DNA from: Artemia franciscana | Lineage: Eukaryota; Arthropoda; Branchiopoda; Anostraca; Artemiidae | Assembly (NCBI RefSeq): GCF_032884065.1 | Contig: NC_088880.1 | Location: 23,994,715-24,058,714 of the forward strand | Direction: 5' to 3' | DNA length: 64,000 nucleotides | Notes under the pieces: model-generated | Seen by the model: the letters and a program-made list of their open reading frames with translations, nothing else | Database searches by the model: none | Told to the model about the DNA's origin: nothing | Made by a program: the position numbers and the translations under genes | Shown here: piece by piece, positions 26,593 through 38,060 of the stretch | How positions within the stretch are numbered: the first letter of the stretch is position 1 | How the letters are laid out: the number at the start of each line of letters is the position of its first letter

Positions 26593-26945
26593 TAGGTGTT
26601 GGGGTAGAGCGAAGCATCCCCCGGTTGGTGGGGGCGCTTCGAGCCCCCCAAGACCCCCCGCGCGCGTAAGTCGTTAAGGGCCATATTAGTTACTCGCCAT
26701 TGTAGTTGTGTCCCTGTGTCCCACCTGTGAATATAGATAGATATATACATGTTTTTAAGTACGTAAAACTTGCAAATATACAACATTCTTCGCTGTCCCA
26801 TTGTCTGTGCACATAAATAGATTGTCAGGTTTACCGACTCTTGAATATGCATCATATAATTGTTTATGGGAAAAACAATCCGTATTCAGATCTATACCTC
26901 GTTATTCTGATGATTGCCCTTGAGCTTTGTTGATAGTGAGCTAAT
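26592..26945 (-). mobile_element. Non-autonomous Helitron derivative (3' terminus and helicase tail)
   Basis: CTAG at 26592-26595, a shortened and mutated hairpin, then the family terminal segment (cccacctgtgaatatagata) and the helicase tail 26755-26940 in minus orientation. It ends at the shared junction near gctttgttgatagtg. The usual (AT)n between tail and terminus is nearly absent. Confidence 0.8.
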
Positions 26946-27604
26946 TGAACATTCCCTGTGTCCCCATCGTCATTTATATATCTCCCTGTGCCCCCGGCGT
27001 CCCCGTTGTAGTTGTGTCCCTGTGTCCCGGTCGTCATTTGTGTTCCGGTGTCCCAGTCTGTATTTCTCTATGAGTGTCCCAGTCGTCATTTATATTCCCT
27101 GTGTCCCGTTGTCCCGGTCGTCATTAGTGTCCTGGTGTCCCGGTCTGTAATTTCTCTTCGAACATTCCCTGTGTCCCGGTCGGCATTTATATATCTCCCC
27201 TTTGCCCCTGGCGTCCCCGTTGTAGTTCTGTCCCTGTGTCCCGGTCTTCATTTATACTCCCTGTGTCCCGGTCGTTATTTGTGTCCCGGTGTCCCAGTCT
27301 TTAATTTCTCTTTGAGTTTCCCGGTCGTCATTTATATTCCCTGTGTCCCGGTGTCCCGGTCGTCATTTGTGTCCCGGTGGCCCGGTCTGTAATTTCTATT
27401 CGAACAATCCCTGTGTCCCGGTCGTCATTTATATATCCCGCCTGTGCCCCCAGCGTCCCCTTTGTAGTCAGGGAATATAAATGACGACCGGGACACTCAA
27501 AGAGAAATCGACCGGGACACAAGGAATGTTCGATTAGCAATCACCATCAACAAAGCACCGGGACACAAATAACGACCGGGACACAGGGAGTATAAATGAC
27601 GACC
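26946..27604. repeat. Helitron-derived minisatellite with an orientation switch
   Basis: Plus-type units (gtcccggtcgtcatttatat) run to about 27470, then the orientation flips to gacgaccgggacac units. Near 27520-27557 the junction word gattagcaatcaccatcaac occurs inside the array. Confidence 0.85.
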
Positions 27605-27937
27605 AGGACAGGTAAAAAAAAAACTAAAAAACTAAAAAAAAGGTAAAAACTACAAAAAAACTAAAAAGAAAAAAACTAAAAACTAATAAAAAAAAACTAA
27701 AAAAGTTAAAAACCTAAAAAAACTAAAATAGAAAAAAAAGAAAAAAATGAAAAAAAATGAAAAATAAAGAAGAAAAACAAAACCAAAAAAAAAAAAAAAA
27801 TAAAAATAAAAAAAAATAAAAAGAAAAAAGAAAAAAACTAAAAAAAAAGTAAAAACAAAAAAAAAAACTAAAAAGAAAAAAGGGAAAAAATACAAAAATT
27901 TATTTCATCATATACCATTTCAAAAACGAATGTATAT
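27605..27937. repeat. A-rich low-complexity tract
   Basis: Degenerate aaaactaaaaaaggtaaaaa units to ~27900, then accatttcaaaaacgaatg and tatatacagaccgggac, a bridge word that also joins T-rich tracts to the minisatellite near 29665 and 29935. The Phe-rich frame on the minus strand is an artefact of composition. Confidence 0.85.
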
Positions 27938-28087
27938 ACAGACCGGGACACCGGGATACAAATGACGACCGGGACACAGGGAATATAAATGACGACCGGG
28001 ACACAGGGACAAAACTACAACGGGGACGCCAGGGGGCACAGGGGGATATATAAATGACGACGGCGACACAGGGAATAGTCGATTAGC
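27938..28087. repeat. Helitron-derived minisatellite
   Basis: gaccgggacacagggaatat-type units leading directly into the shared junction cgattagcaatcaccatcaa at ~28080. Confidence 0.85.
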
Positions 28088-28275
28088 AATCACCATCAAC
28101 AAAGCTCAAGGGCAATCATTAGAATCATGAGGTATAGATCTGAATACAAATTGTTTTCCCATGGACCATTATATGTTGCATGTTCAAGAGTCGGTAAACC
28201 TGACAATCTATTTATATGCACAGACAATGGGACAGCGAAGAATGTTGTATATTCGCAAGTTTTACGTAGTTGAAA

Positions 28276-28352
<77 letters not shown>

Positions 28353-28440
28353 CAGGTGAGACATAGGGACACAACTACAATGGCGCGTAACTAATATGGC
28401 ACGTAACGACTTACGCACGCGGGGGGGCTTGGTGGGGGCG
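28088..28440 (+). mobile_element. Non-autonomous Helitron derivative, left half of a palindrome
   Basis: Helicase tail 28090-28275 (GKPDNLF reading preserved, TGA after ATCA), (AT)n 28286-28348, then the terminal segment with gcgcgtaactaatatggc and acgacttacgcacgcggggg. It lacks its own CTAG and passes directly into the inverted copy. Confidence 0.85.
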
Positions 28441-28550
28441 CTTCGCGCCCCCCCCCCCTCCCCCCAAGCCTCCCCGCGCCTGCTAGTCGTTACGCGCCAT
28501 ATTAGTTACGCGCCATTGTAGTTGTGTCCCTCTGTCCCACCTGTGAATAT

Positions 28551-28647
<97 letters not shown>

Positions 28648-28847
28648 ACTACGTAAAACTTGCGAATGTACAACATTCTTGGCTGTCCCATTGTCTGTGC
28701 ATATAAATAGATTGTCAGGTTTACCAACTCTTGAACATGCAACATATAATTGTCCATGGGAAAAACAATCTCTATTCAGATCTATACATCATTATTCTAA
28801 TGATTGCCCTTGAGCTTTGTTGATGGTGATTGCTAATCGAACATTCC
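28441..28847 (-). mobile_element. Non-autonomous Helitron derivative, right half of a palindrome
   Basis: Minus-orientation mirror of 28088-28440: GC-rich terminal segment, (AT)n 28554-28643, helicase tail 28645-28840, then the shared junction. Together the two halves form a tail-to-tail inverted repeat of about 750 bp. Confidence 0.85.
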
Positions 28848-29681
28848 CTGTGTCCCTGTTGTCATTCATATATCCCCCTGTGCCCACCCACGTCCCCGTT
28901 GTTGTTGTTTCGCTGTGTCCCGGTCGTCATTTGTCTCCCGGTGTCCCAGTCTGTAATTTCTCTTTGAGTGTCGCGGTCGTCATTTATAATCCCTGTGTCG
29001 CAGTGTCCCGGTCGTCATTTTTGTTCCGGTGTCTCGGTGTGTAATTTCTCTTTGAGTGTCCTGGTCGTCATTTATGTTCCCTGTGTCCCGGTCGTCATTT
29101 GTGTCCCGGTGCTTTGTTGATGGTGATTGCTAATCGAACATTCCTTGTGTCCCGGTCGCTTTCTCTTTGAGTGTCCCGTTCGTCATTTATATTCCCTATG
29201 TCCCGGTGTCCCGGTCGTCATTTGTGTCCCGATATCCGGTGTGTAATTTCGTCAATCAACAAACATGACGTCAGTCGACACACAAACATGACGTCACTGG
29301 ACACACAGACACACCGACAACTTATTTTTATATACATAGATGTCCCGGTGTCCCGGTCGTCATTTGTGTCCCGATGTCCCGTTTTATAATTTCGTCAATC
29401 AACAAACTTGACGTCAGTCAACACACAAACTTGTTGTCACTCGACACACACGCACACACACAGACAACTTATTTTTATATATGCCCCCCGGCGTCCCCGT
29501 TGTAGTTGTGTCCCTGTGTCCTGGTTGTCATTTATATTCCCTGTGTCCCGGTCGTTAATTGCGTCCCGGTGTCCCAGTCTGTAATTTCTCTTTGAGTATC
29601 CTGGTCGTCATTTATATTCCTTGTGTCCCTGTCGTCATTTGTGTCCCGGTGTCCCGGTCTGTATATACGTTCGTTTTTGAA
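28848..29681 (-). mobile_element. Helitron-derivative minisatellite with repeated 5' termini
   Basis: Plus-type minisatellite units are punctuated by the family 5' signature in minus orientation at about 29245-29340 and 29388-29483 (aacaaacatgacgtcagtcg, then acaacttatttttatata). Each would be the TC-start of a minus-strand element. The word gctttgttgatggtgattgc (29112) lies inside the array. Confidence 0.75.
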
Positions 29682-30383
29682 TTGGTCTTTTTTTTAGTTT
29701 TTAGTTTTTTACCTTTTTTTTAGTTTTTTTTAGTTATACCTCATGATTCTAATGATTGCCCTTGAGCTTTGTTGATGGTGATTGCTAATCGAACATTCCC
29801 TGTGTCCCCGTCGTCATTTATATATCCCCCTGTGCCCCCCGGCGTCCCCGTTATAGTTGTGTCCCTGTGTCCCGGTGGTCATTTATATTCCCTGTGTCCC
29901 GGTCGTCATTTGTGTCCTGGTGTCCCGGTCTGTATATACTGTCGTTTTTGAATTGGTATATGATGAAATAATTTTTTTGTTTTTCCCCTTTTTTTCTTTT
30001 AGTTTTTTTTTTGGTTTTTACCTTTTTTTAGTTTTTTTAGTTTTTTTCTTTTTTCTTTTTAGTTTTTTTGTAGTTTTTACCTTTTTAGTTTTTTTATTTA
30101 TTTTAGTTTTGTTTTTCTCCTTTATTTTTCAGTTTTTTAACTTTTTTATTTTTTTTATTTTTTAGTTTTTTTTAGTTTTTTAGCTTTTTTGTTTTTTATA
30201 AGTTTTTTTTTTTTTTTTTTTTTAGTTTTTTTTGTAGTGTTTACATTTTTTTAGTTTTTTTTTGTTTTTTTAGTTTTTAGTTTTTTCTTGTTAGTTTTTT
30301 TTATTAGTTTTTAGTTTTTTTTCTTTTTAGTTTTTTTTTGTAGTTTTTACCTTTTTTTTAGTTTTTTTAGTTTTTTTTTACTT
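29682..30383. repeat. T-rich low-complexity tract with embedded Helitron pieces
   Basis: ttttagttttttaccttttt-like units on both sides of a minisatellite/junction piece at 29735-29950 (catgattctaatgattgccc on). Apparent Phe-rich proteins are compositional. Confidence 0.85.
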
Positions 30384-30556
30384 ATGTCCCGGTCGTCATT
30401 TATATTCCCTATGTCCCGGTGTCCCGGTTGTCATTTGTGTCCCGATGTCCCGGTCTTTAATTTTGTCAGTGGACAAACATGACGTCAGTCGACACACAAA
30501 CATGACGTCAATCGACACACACACACAGACAACTTATTTATATATATATATAGATA
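30384..30556 (-). mobile_element. Helitron-derivative 5' terminus
   Basis: Minisatellite units, then two tgacgtca words and acacagacaacttattt, ending at tatatatatagat. On the minus strand this is a TCTATATAT start with an A before it, matching the Helitron 5' end rule. The CTAG of the next element lies two bases away. Confidence 0.8.
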
Positions 30557-32565
30557 CTAGCTGTTGGGGTGGCGCTTCGCGCCACCCCAACACCTAGTTG
30601 GTGGGGCGCTTCGCGCCCCCCCAAGCCCCCCCGCGCGCGTAAGTCGTTACGCGCCATATTAGTTACGCGCCATTGTAGTTGTGTCCCTGTGTCCCACCTG
30701 TGAATATAGATAGATTTATATATGTGTTTCAAACTACGTAAAAATTGCGAATATACAACATTTTTGGCTTTCCCACTACTGGGAGCTTTCCGTTTCCAAT
30801 TGCCAGCAATTGATCTGAAAATGTTTGACCAGAGTCATCGTTTTGTAATCGGACACGCATATTTGTAGTTAATTTTAATATTTTTACGTGTGCCCATAAA
30901 TTAGAATTTTTCAGGCAAGCATTCATTTCGTCTGCAGGAGTTAAACTACGTAAAAATTGCGAATATACAACATTCTTGGCTTTCCCATTGTCTGTGCATA
31001 TACAAAGCCGTATGTACTAATAATGACGTCATATGCAAACGCTCTTTTTACAAACAAACAAACATGCATACTTAACCGCTTCATTTGGTTCCAAAACTGT
31101 GTCGATTGACTTGTAAAGGACTGCCTGGTCTCGAATCTTGGTCAAAACAATATTGTTGATTTCGTGGACGTCTATATTTTTGGGTGCGAGAATCGCTCTT
31201 TCACTTAGCCATTTATTATTTTTATAATTTTTTAGAATATTCGGAAACACTTTTTCAATCAATTCATTTTTGGACCTCACTAAATTACAGAAATCAGCAG
31301 GTAGTTGTATACGTCCTGAAATTGAGTATCGTATCATAAATGTCATTTTGTTCCGACGTTAACTTGGAAATGTTATTTTGTACATACGACAATAGATCAC
31401 TCGTACTGTAACTTTGTTCACGATCCAATTCTACACATGTCGAAACAGCAGCGATACGGTTAGATGAAGGCATTCCCAAATCCTGAAGAGGTTTGTTTGC
31501 CATACGTACGCACAAATCTTCTATAATAACTAAAGTGTAGTTATAAATTTATTATGTAAAATCAAAAGTCATATCTGACGTCTCTAACTGTTTTCGATGG
31601 AGTATATCTACGGACATTTTTGACTTATATTTTCCCCATAACTCTGTAGGAGCTGATGGAGAGCAAGTTGTTAAAATGATGCCAAACAATGCACGAATTT
31701 GACTTGGGGTTGACGTTTCGCACGCGTCATTGATGCAGTTATCCCAGTGTTGGTCATTCTCCAATAAATTCAGAGCTTGGCATGCACTACGGTAAGTGTC
31801 ATGTATAATACCGTTTACAGTTCTCAAATACTCAAAGGATGTCGGACCGGGTACATTCACCAAAAGCAGGCGTAGAAAGAAGCATTCATGTTGATTGGGG
31901 TGACCGGTGTAGTCTTCCTATCGTGGTATCTTTGAAGATGGTAGGTTGGCCGTCGACTGACTTACCCTGTTTTCGACGTTCAAATACTTTATTTTTAGTA
32001 TTCCACGTGTAATACGAAGGCACTTCAGTATACAGCAGTTTTTTTGCAAAAGAATCATTTTTGCAAAGCGAAAAAAAAAAGCTGTTAATTTTGTATCCGG
32101 TGGATTCAGGGCTCTTTGTTGCACGTTGGTTTCCGAGAAATAAACACGTTGACCATTCTGTAAATGTACCGCTAAGTGAACAACAGCTGGACTACGTTCA
32201 TGTATCGGAAATGAAAGAATTCGCCAAACAGCTTCATTACTGCTTATGTATCTTCCAGCCTGATATTGTACGATTTCGTCGAAATCTTTGATTTTGGGCT
32301 GCAAGCCAAAAACTGCCATATCACTGCCTTTGTTGACGTATTTACATATGTATTTGATTGCCTTTACGGAGTTACAGTATTCAACGTTTATGTGTGCATT
32401 AAATGTTTTTGATAATAATGGGGAATATGGAACAACCCACTGGTTATCTACTTCGATGGTGGTACCGTTGCCATTGTAGGTTCTTCAGTCATTTTACAAT
32501 TAGAAATTTCTCTTTCAACGGTCTTCTTACAATTAAAAATTTGTCTTTGAACGATATTCTTAAAT
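30557..32565 (-). pseudogene. Helitron Rep-helicase deletion copy
   Basis: On the minus strand the 5' part (about 32565-32470) retains the leader and the start codon (MTEEPTMA), fused to an internal site (VPPSK). The nuclease HUH region is deleted. The middle (32470-31330: FNAHINVEYC ... KYICKYVNKG ... SYVQNNISKLTSEQ) is broken by frameshifts near 32080 and 31915. At ~31327 YDTI is joined to SISGRIQLPADF, deleting Walker A, B and motif III. A chimeric helicase fragment (30926-30765) and the 3' terminus follow, ending in CTAG at 30557-30560 with a perfect hairpin. Confidence 0.88.
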
Positions 32566-32804
32566 ACCTGTGTCCTGGTCGTCATTTATATTCCCTGTGT
32601 TCCGGTCGTCATTTGTGTCCCGGTATCCCAGTCTGTAATTTCTCTTTGAGTGTCCCGGTCGTTATTTATATTCCCTCTGTCCCGGTCGTCATTTGTGTCC
32701 CGGTCTGTAATTTCTCTTTGAGTGTTTTTCTTTTTAGTATTTTTTAGTTTTTTACATTTTTTCTTTTTTCAGTTTTCTTTTTCTTCTTTATTTTTCAGCT
32801 ACAC
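32566..32804. repeat. Minisatellite and T-rich tract at the gap edge
   Basis: gtcctggtcgtcatttatat-type units to ~32725, then a T-rich run up to the assembly gap. Confidence 0.85.
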
Positions 32805-32904
32805 NNNNNNNNNNNNNNNNNNNNNNNNNNNNNNNNNNNNNNNNNNNNNNNNNNNNNNNNNNNNNNNNNNNNNNNNNNNNNNNNNNNNNNNNNNNNNNNN
32901 NNNN
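32805..32904. other. Assembly gap (100 N)
   Basis: Exactly 100 undefined bases, a conventional placeholder, flanked by low-complexity T-rich sequence. True size unknown; the missing exon of the minus-strand gene could lie here. Confidence 0.99.
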
Positions 32905-33347
32905 GTCTTTGCTTTTGTTTTTTCTTATGTTTTTTTCACCTAACTTATGTTTGATATTGTCTAAAACTAACGAATGAAAGATTGTGAATTTTGTACAGAT
33001 ACTGTAGTTATAACCTTAAGAAACCCGGGCCAATCATTTTTTTTTAAATAAATGAAAAAGAGAAGAAGTTCCATCAAAACAGCTTCATCCATTTGCGATG
33101 ATGTGGCTCAATACACAAGGACCGAAGGCCCAAGCTACGTGAAGGCCGAAGGACAAAGCTCCTTACGATCTTGCCCAAGCAAAGCAGATTTCTAAATTGA
33201 CCTTTTTAAAATTATATATTTTAGTTTTATTTTTATCTCCTCGTAATTGTTTACGTAACTTTTTTTGTCATGCAGCATTTAATATCCACCTTTGTCACTA
33301 AAGGACATAAACAATGATAATGAAACAAAAGGTGTCTACAAAAATAC
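32905..33347. other. Unassigned sequence right of the gap
   Basis: T-rich start, then a 47-codon plus-strand open frame at about 33050-33193 (MKKRRSSIKTASSICDDVAQ onward, stop TAA). Its codon use looks non-random, but I do not recognise it; it could be a decayed element's end. The rest is intron-like. Confidence 0.35.
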
Positions 33348-33551
33348 CTGCACTTTGAACAAGGCCATTTGAGCTTTGGACCTTTTGATTCCTCCTGAAA
33401 TAGGTGATCTGACTCCACTGGTGGTAGTACACTCTGACAAATGCCTTAGAATAATATTTTTGAGTTCATAGTCCAGTGAGCTTTCTGTTATTTTGGAAAA
33501 CAGAATTTTGGGAAAATCCTCGTTTGGCACATTCAGAGAAGTAGCAAGTTT
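33348..33551 (-). CDS. Exon of the unrecognised minus-strand host gene
   Basis: Minus-strand acceptor tgcttaatttctag, then 204 nt (68 codons, phase 0 to 0), then CAG followed by GTATTT. The peptide starts KLATSLNVPNEDFPKILF and contains LDYELKNIILRHLSECTT and GIKRSKAQMALFKVQ. It has mixed charge, is probably helical, and shows no transposon motif. Phase 0 at its start matches the phase-0 end of the start exon at 38897-38971, so these may be consecutive. The donor is only moderately good. No family recognised. Confidence 0.55.
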
Positions 33552-33636
33552 CTAGAAATTAAGCAAAGTGATCACAACGTTGAAGAAATAGTATAGATCA
33601 AAGATTTTTTCTTGGGAATCATTAACAAAAAAAAAC

Positions 33637-33720
<84 letters not shown>

Positions 33721-34219
33721 GATTTCTGAAGTTTCAAGGGTCCCTGGAGGATTCATAAAAATGTACCGCTTTCGTTACCACACTGAATATATCGAACGAA
33801 TACTGCGCCAATCCTAAAAGAGGTATCCAACATTTCCTTATTTATAAAATGATAGCTAAATCCCATTTACTAAACTTTTATCAATGGAATATTTAGTAAA
33901 AGAACCAATATTCAATCACAGTTTTATCCCCGTTATAAACATTAACTTGCCGATTGTCCCTATGAGAACGGCTTAGCAAATGGTTCATGGCAGTAATCTC
34001 AGAAGCATGACAGACATGAATTTTAGGTATTACAGCAACTAAAGAACAGTAACAAGGAATATGTCTTTTTTTAATATGTTAGATTTATTATCTGTTATTT
34101 GTTATGTAATTTATTATATGTTATTTGTTATCTCTTAAGTTCTTTGCCATTTATGAGACAGAAAATTTACACAATTTTACTTGATTTGAAAAATTATACG
34201 CAGAAAAAGTTGTGTCAGA
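33552..34219. other. Intronic-looking sequence with (AT)n
   Basis: (AT)n at about 33638-33717; otherwise AT-rich without frames. A cluster of ttatctgttatttgttatgt words near 34088-34140 is a small local repeat. Likely the intron between the exons at 33348-33551 and 38897-38971. Confidence 0.5.
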
Positions 34220-35472
34220 ATAGACTGATAGATAGATAAGTATATTTCAAAAACACATGGGCCATATGCACACAAAAATATAAATAAATAACAAACAAGC
34301 AAGGAAATTAACAAAAGTACGAATTACAAACACGCACAAAAAACAGAATTCAACGCGAAAAGTACCTAATCTAACAACAAAAGAAATTAGTCATATAAAA
34401 CCTTTTTTCTTATTAAGGATTTATCTATATACACTCCCACTCGAAATATTGTGGTTGGGTTACTATTTTGCAGAATACCCGGAAGCATCAAATTTATCCC
34501 ATGCAAATAAATTTCTCGTCCAAGAGCCCCGGGCATTTCCAGAGAAAATGATCTAAGTCTTCATCATCACCTTTACAAAGGGGACAAACATACCGCCTAT
34601 CAGGACCAACTATCATTTTATTTTTGTCGAAAGTTTTTTGCCTGTTCTGGATTGGATGACAATTCGCCCTAAGCTGAATCCAACGACGTAGAATCATAGC
34701 CGGTAAATTAAATTCTGAATAAACTTCCTCTCCAAAACTAGGTTTTGCCTGATTATAATGTTGTAGGGTTGTAGAATCTAAAACTAGCCCTTGCCAATGC
34801 TGAATTTCCTGACTCTCTAATATAAAGCGTACCTGGCTTTCTAAATGTGTTGGTACATCACTAGAACAAAAGCCATTATTCCATAAATAAGGCATTCCTA
34901 CTTTTTCTAGTAATGGTTTAATTTGGGATGGCCGCGAGGTTTTTAAACCACATTTCAACATGTGTTCATATGCCGCTCTTACTAGTCTATCTTCATTACT
35001 CTTAGTTAACTTCAACCAGAATCTAAGCATTAAAATATAAAAATACTCCTTTTTTTAAATAGCAACTTCACTGTTTTCAGTATTCAGCCTTAATTTTTTA
35101 TCTGCAAATATTCTTCTATGAGATTCAAAAGTATCTGTAGATCTTGCGGTTCATTAGCCACCAAAGCAATATCAGAGATAGTTTTTGAGTCTCTAGGCTA
35201 ACTTTCGGAGCCCACCTATTCTCTAGAAAGTTAACAACATCATTAATAAAAATATTAAACAACTTAGATGAAAGGGTGCTGCCCTGTTTTACTCCCCGCT
35301 TAATATCAAAAACCTTCGAAAACCTATTACCAACTTGTATGATTCCACTCACACAAGTATACATGCTCACTATCAATCTAACAAATGAATGGGGAAGGCC
35401 AATAAGCATGGCATCATTCAATAGCTCTCTGTCGACACTATTAAAAGCCTTATGAAGATCCAGAAATCAAAT
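34220..35472 (-). mobile_element. 5'-truncated LINE with RT and CCHC-type C-terminus
   Basis: The minus strand begins with FLDLHKAFNSVDRELL (motif A, ~35430-35470), then FDIKRGVKQGSTLSSKLFNI (35125-35421). Where the YADD box should be, a frameshift leaves SDIALVANEPQDLQ without the catalytic aspartates. The C-terminal frame 34494-35030 ends with a zinc-knuckle CPLCKGDDEDLDHFLWKCP, common downstream of the RT in several LINE clades. The 3' end is near 34225 in a (GATA)-rich stretch. At 35472 the element is cut by the palindrome-family repeat. Dead copy. Confidence 0.82.
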
Positions 35473-37513
35473 GGTAACGAACTGTAGCAATTAGCGACCC
35501 GGCTCAATAGTAACCGAAACTCTAAAAAATGGAATTTTGATACCAATAGCTACATTAAAAGAATTGCATTTTAACGCTGATTTTAAATATATAAGTTTCA
35601 TCAAGTTTAGTCTCACCCATCAAAGGTTACGAGCCTAAGAAAATTTGCCTCATTTTAGAAAATAGGGGGAAACACCCCCTAAAAGTCACAGAATCTTAAC
35701 GAAAATCACACCATCAGATTCAGCGTATCAGAGAACTCTTTTGTAGAGAAGTTTCAATCTCCTATTTACAAAAATGTGGAATTTTGTATTTCAAACAGTT
35801 CGTGGTAACGAACTGTAGTAAGGAGCGACCCAGCTCAATAGTAAACGAAACTCTAAAAAATGGAATTTCGATGCTAAAAGGTATATCAAAAGAATCGAAT
35901 TTTTATGCTGATTTTAAATATATAATTTTCATCAAATTTAGTCTTTGTCATCAAAAGTTACGAGCCAGAGAAAATTTGCCTTATTTTGGAAAATATAGGT
36001 AACATCCCCTAAAAGTTACAGGATCTTAACGAAAATCACACCATCGCATTCAGCGTATCAGTGAACCCTATAGAAAAAATTTCAAGGTCCAATCTACAAA
36101 AATGTGGAATTCCGTATTTTTTGCCAGAAGACAAATCACGGGTGAGTGTTTATTTATTTGTTTTTTTTTTGTTGTTTTTTTTTTTCCCCAGGGGTCATCG
36201 TATCGACCAAATGATCCTATTGTGTTGCGAGAGGGCTCATTCTAACGGAAATGAAAAGTTATAGTACCCTTTTTAAGTGACCAAAAAATTGGAGGGCACC
36301 TAGGCCCCCTCCCACGCTCATTTTCTTGCCAAAGTCAACGGATCATAGCCATTTTGTTCCGCATAATTGAAAACCATAATAACTATGTCTTTGGGGATGA
36401 CTTACCCCCCACAGTCCCTGGGGGAGGGGCTGCAAGTTACAAACTTTGACCAATGTTTACATACAGCAATGGTTACTGGGAAGTGTATCGACGTTATCAG
36501 GGGGATTTTTTGGTTTGGGTGTGGGGTTCAGGGGAGGGAGCTATATGGGAGGATCTTTCCTTGGAGGAATATTTCATGGAGAAAAATTCAATAAAAGGGC
36601 GCAGGATTTTCCATCATTACTATTAAAAAAAAACAATGAAAATATAAACATGAAAAAGTTTCTTCAATTGAAAGTAAGCAGAAGCATTAAAACTTAAAAC
36701 CAACAGAGATTATTACGCATATGAGGGTTTCTAAAAATACTTTAGCATAAAGAGCGAAGTATTTAGGAGGAGATAAATACTTCGCTCTTTATGCTAATTT
36801 TTTTTAGGTATTTCAACTATTTATTCTACGGCCTTTCTGATTCAAGGATCATTCTTAAAGAATTGGGACAAAACAAGATTTAGTGTGAAGAGCGAGGTAT
36901 TAACGAGGGGACCAACCCCCTCATATATATAATCAAAAATATAAGAATATAAAAGTTTGTTACGTAAGTTAATTCTTAAGTTACGTATTTTTTTACTAAT
37001 AAAAACGTTCGTTAAAAATTAAAAGATCTAGTTGCCTTTTTAAGTAACCGAAAAATTGGGGGGCAACTAGGCCTCTCTCTCCACCCCTTATTTCTCAAAA
37101 CCGTCTGATCAAAACTGAGAGAAAGCCATTTGGCCAAAAAAAGAATTAATATGCAAATTTCATTTTAATAATTTATGTACGGAGAGCCAAAATCAGACAT
37201 GCATTAGTCCAAAAACTTTCAGGAATTAAATAAAAAAAACAAGTTTTTTGAAATGAAAGTAAGGAGCGACATTAAAACTTAAAACGAACAGAAATCACTC
37301 CGTATGTGAAAGGGGCTTTTCCTCCTCGATACCCTGCTCCTTGCGCTAAAGTTTGATTCTTTCTCGCAACTCTACTTGTTAAAACAATAAAAAACTTTAG
37401 CGTAAAGAGCGGGGTGTCGAGGAGGAAAAGCCCCTTTCATATACGGAGTAATTTCTGTTCGTTTTAAGTTTAATGTCACTCCTTACTTTCATTTCAAAAA
37501 ACTTGTTTGTTTT
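35473..37513 (+). repeat. Palindrome-family repeat, copy A (about 2.0 kb)
   Basis: Begins with a partial unit (35480-35795) and then the full unit at cagttcgtggtaacgaactg (a short palindrome, near 35803). Ordered blocks: cgacccagctcaatagtaaa, aaaatcacaccatcgcattc, a T/G-rich run with ccaggggtcatcgtatcgac, gagggctcattctaacggaa, accaaaaaattggagggcac, then gtccctgggggaggggctgc. Next comes a first palindrome (36734-36800) and a long terminal palindrome (37228-37513). Nothing in it codes: frames are short and unmatched. It starts where the LINE at 34220-35472 ends. Superfamily not recognised. Confidence 0.8.
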
Positions 37514-38060
37514 TTTATTTAATTTTGCCAGAAGGCCGATCAAGGATGCGTGTTTATTTGTTTGTTTGTTTTTGTTTTTTTTTCCAGGGGTGATCGTATG
37601 GACCCAGTGGTCCTAGAATGTTGCGAGAGGGCTCATTCTAACGGAAATAAAAAGTTCTAGTGCCCGTTTTAGGTGACCAAAAAATTGAAGGGCACCTAGG
37701 CCCCCTCCCACGCTAATAATTTTCCCAAAGTCAACGGATCAAAATTCTGATATAGCCATTTTATTCAGCGTAGTTAAAAAAAACTTATAATTATGTCTTT
37801 GGGGACGACTTACTCCCCAACAGTCCCCGTGAGAGGGACTACAAGTTACAAACATTGACCAGGGCTTACATATAGTAATGGTTATTGGGAAGTGTACAGA
37901 CGTTTTCAGGGGGATGTTTTGGCTGGTGGGAGGGGTTGAGAAGAGGGGGATATGTTAGGGGAACTTTCCATCCAGGAATTTGTCATAGGGGAAGAAAATT
38001 TCCATGAAGGGAGCGCAGGATTTTCTAGCATTATTAAAAAAAAAACAATGAAAAAATAAA
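37514..38060 (+). repeat. Palindrome-family repeat, partial copy B
   Basis: Starts inside the unit (gccagaaggccgatcaagga) directly after the copy A terminal palindrome and runs through the gagggctcattctaacggaa and cacctaggccccctcccacg blocks to an A-rich end near 38060, stopping before the palindromes. Confidence 0.8.

Noticed and set aside
26944-27470. Regular spaced units suggesting a CRISPR-like array
   Set aside because: Units are contiguous tandem repeats without unique spacers, in an intron-containing animal genome.
27683-27895. Phe- or Lys-rich open frames in A/T-rich tracts (also near 29857-30165, 56409-56675, 57355-58008)
   Set aside because: Low-complexity composition with no motif; direction follows the T-rich strand.
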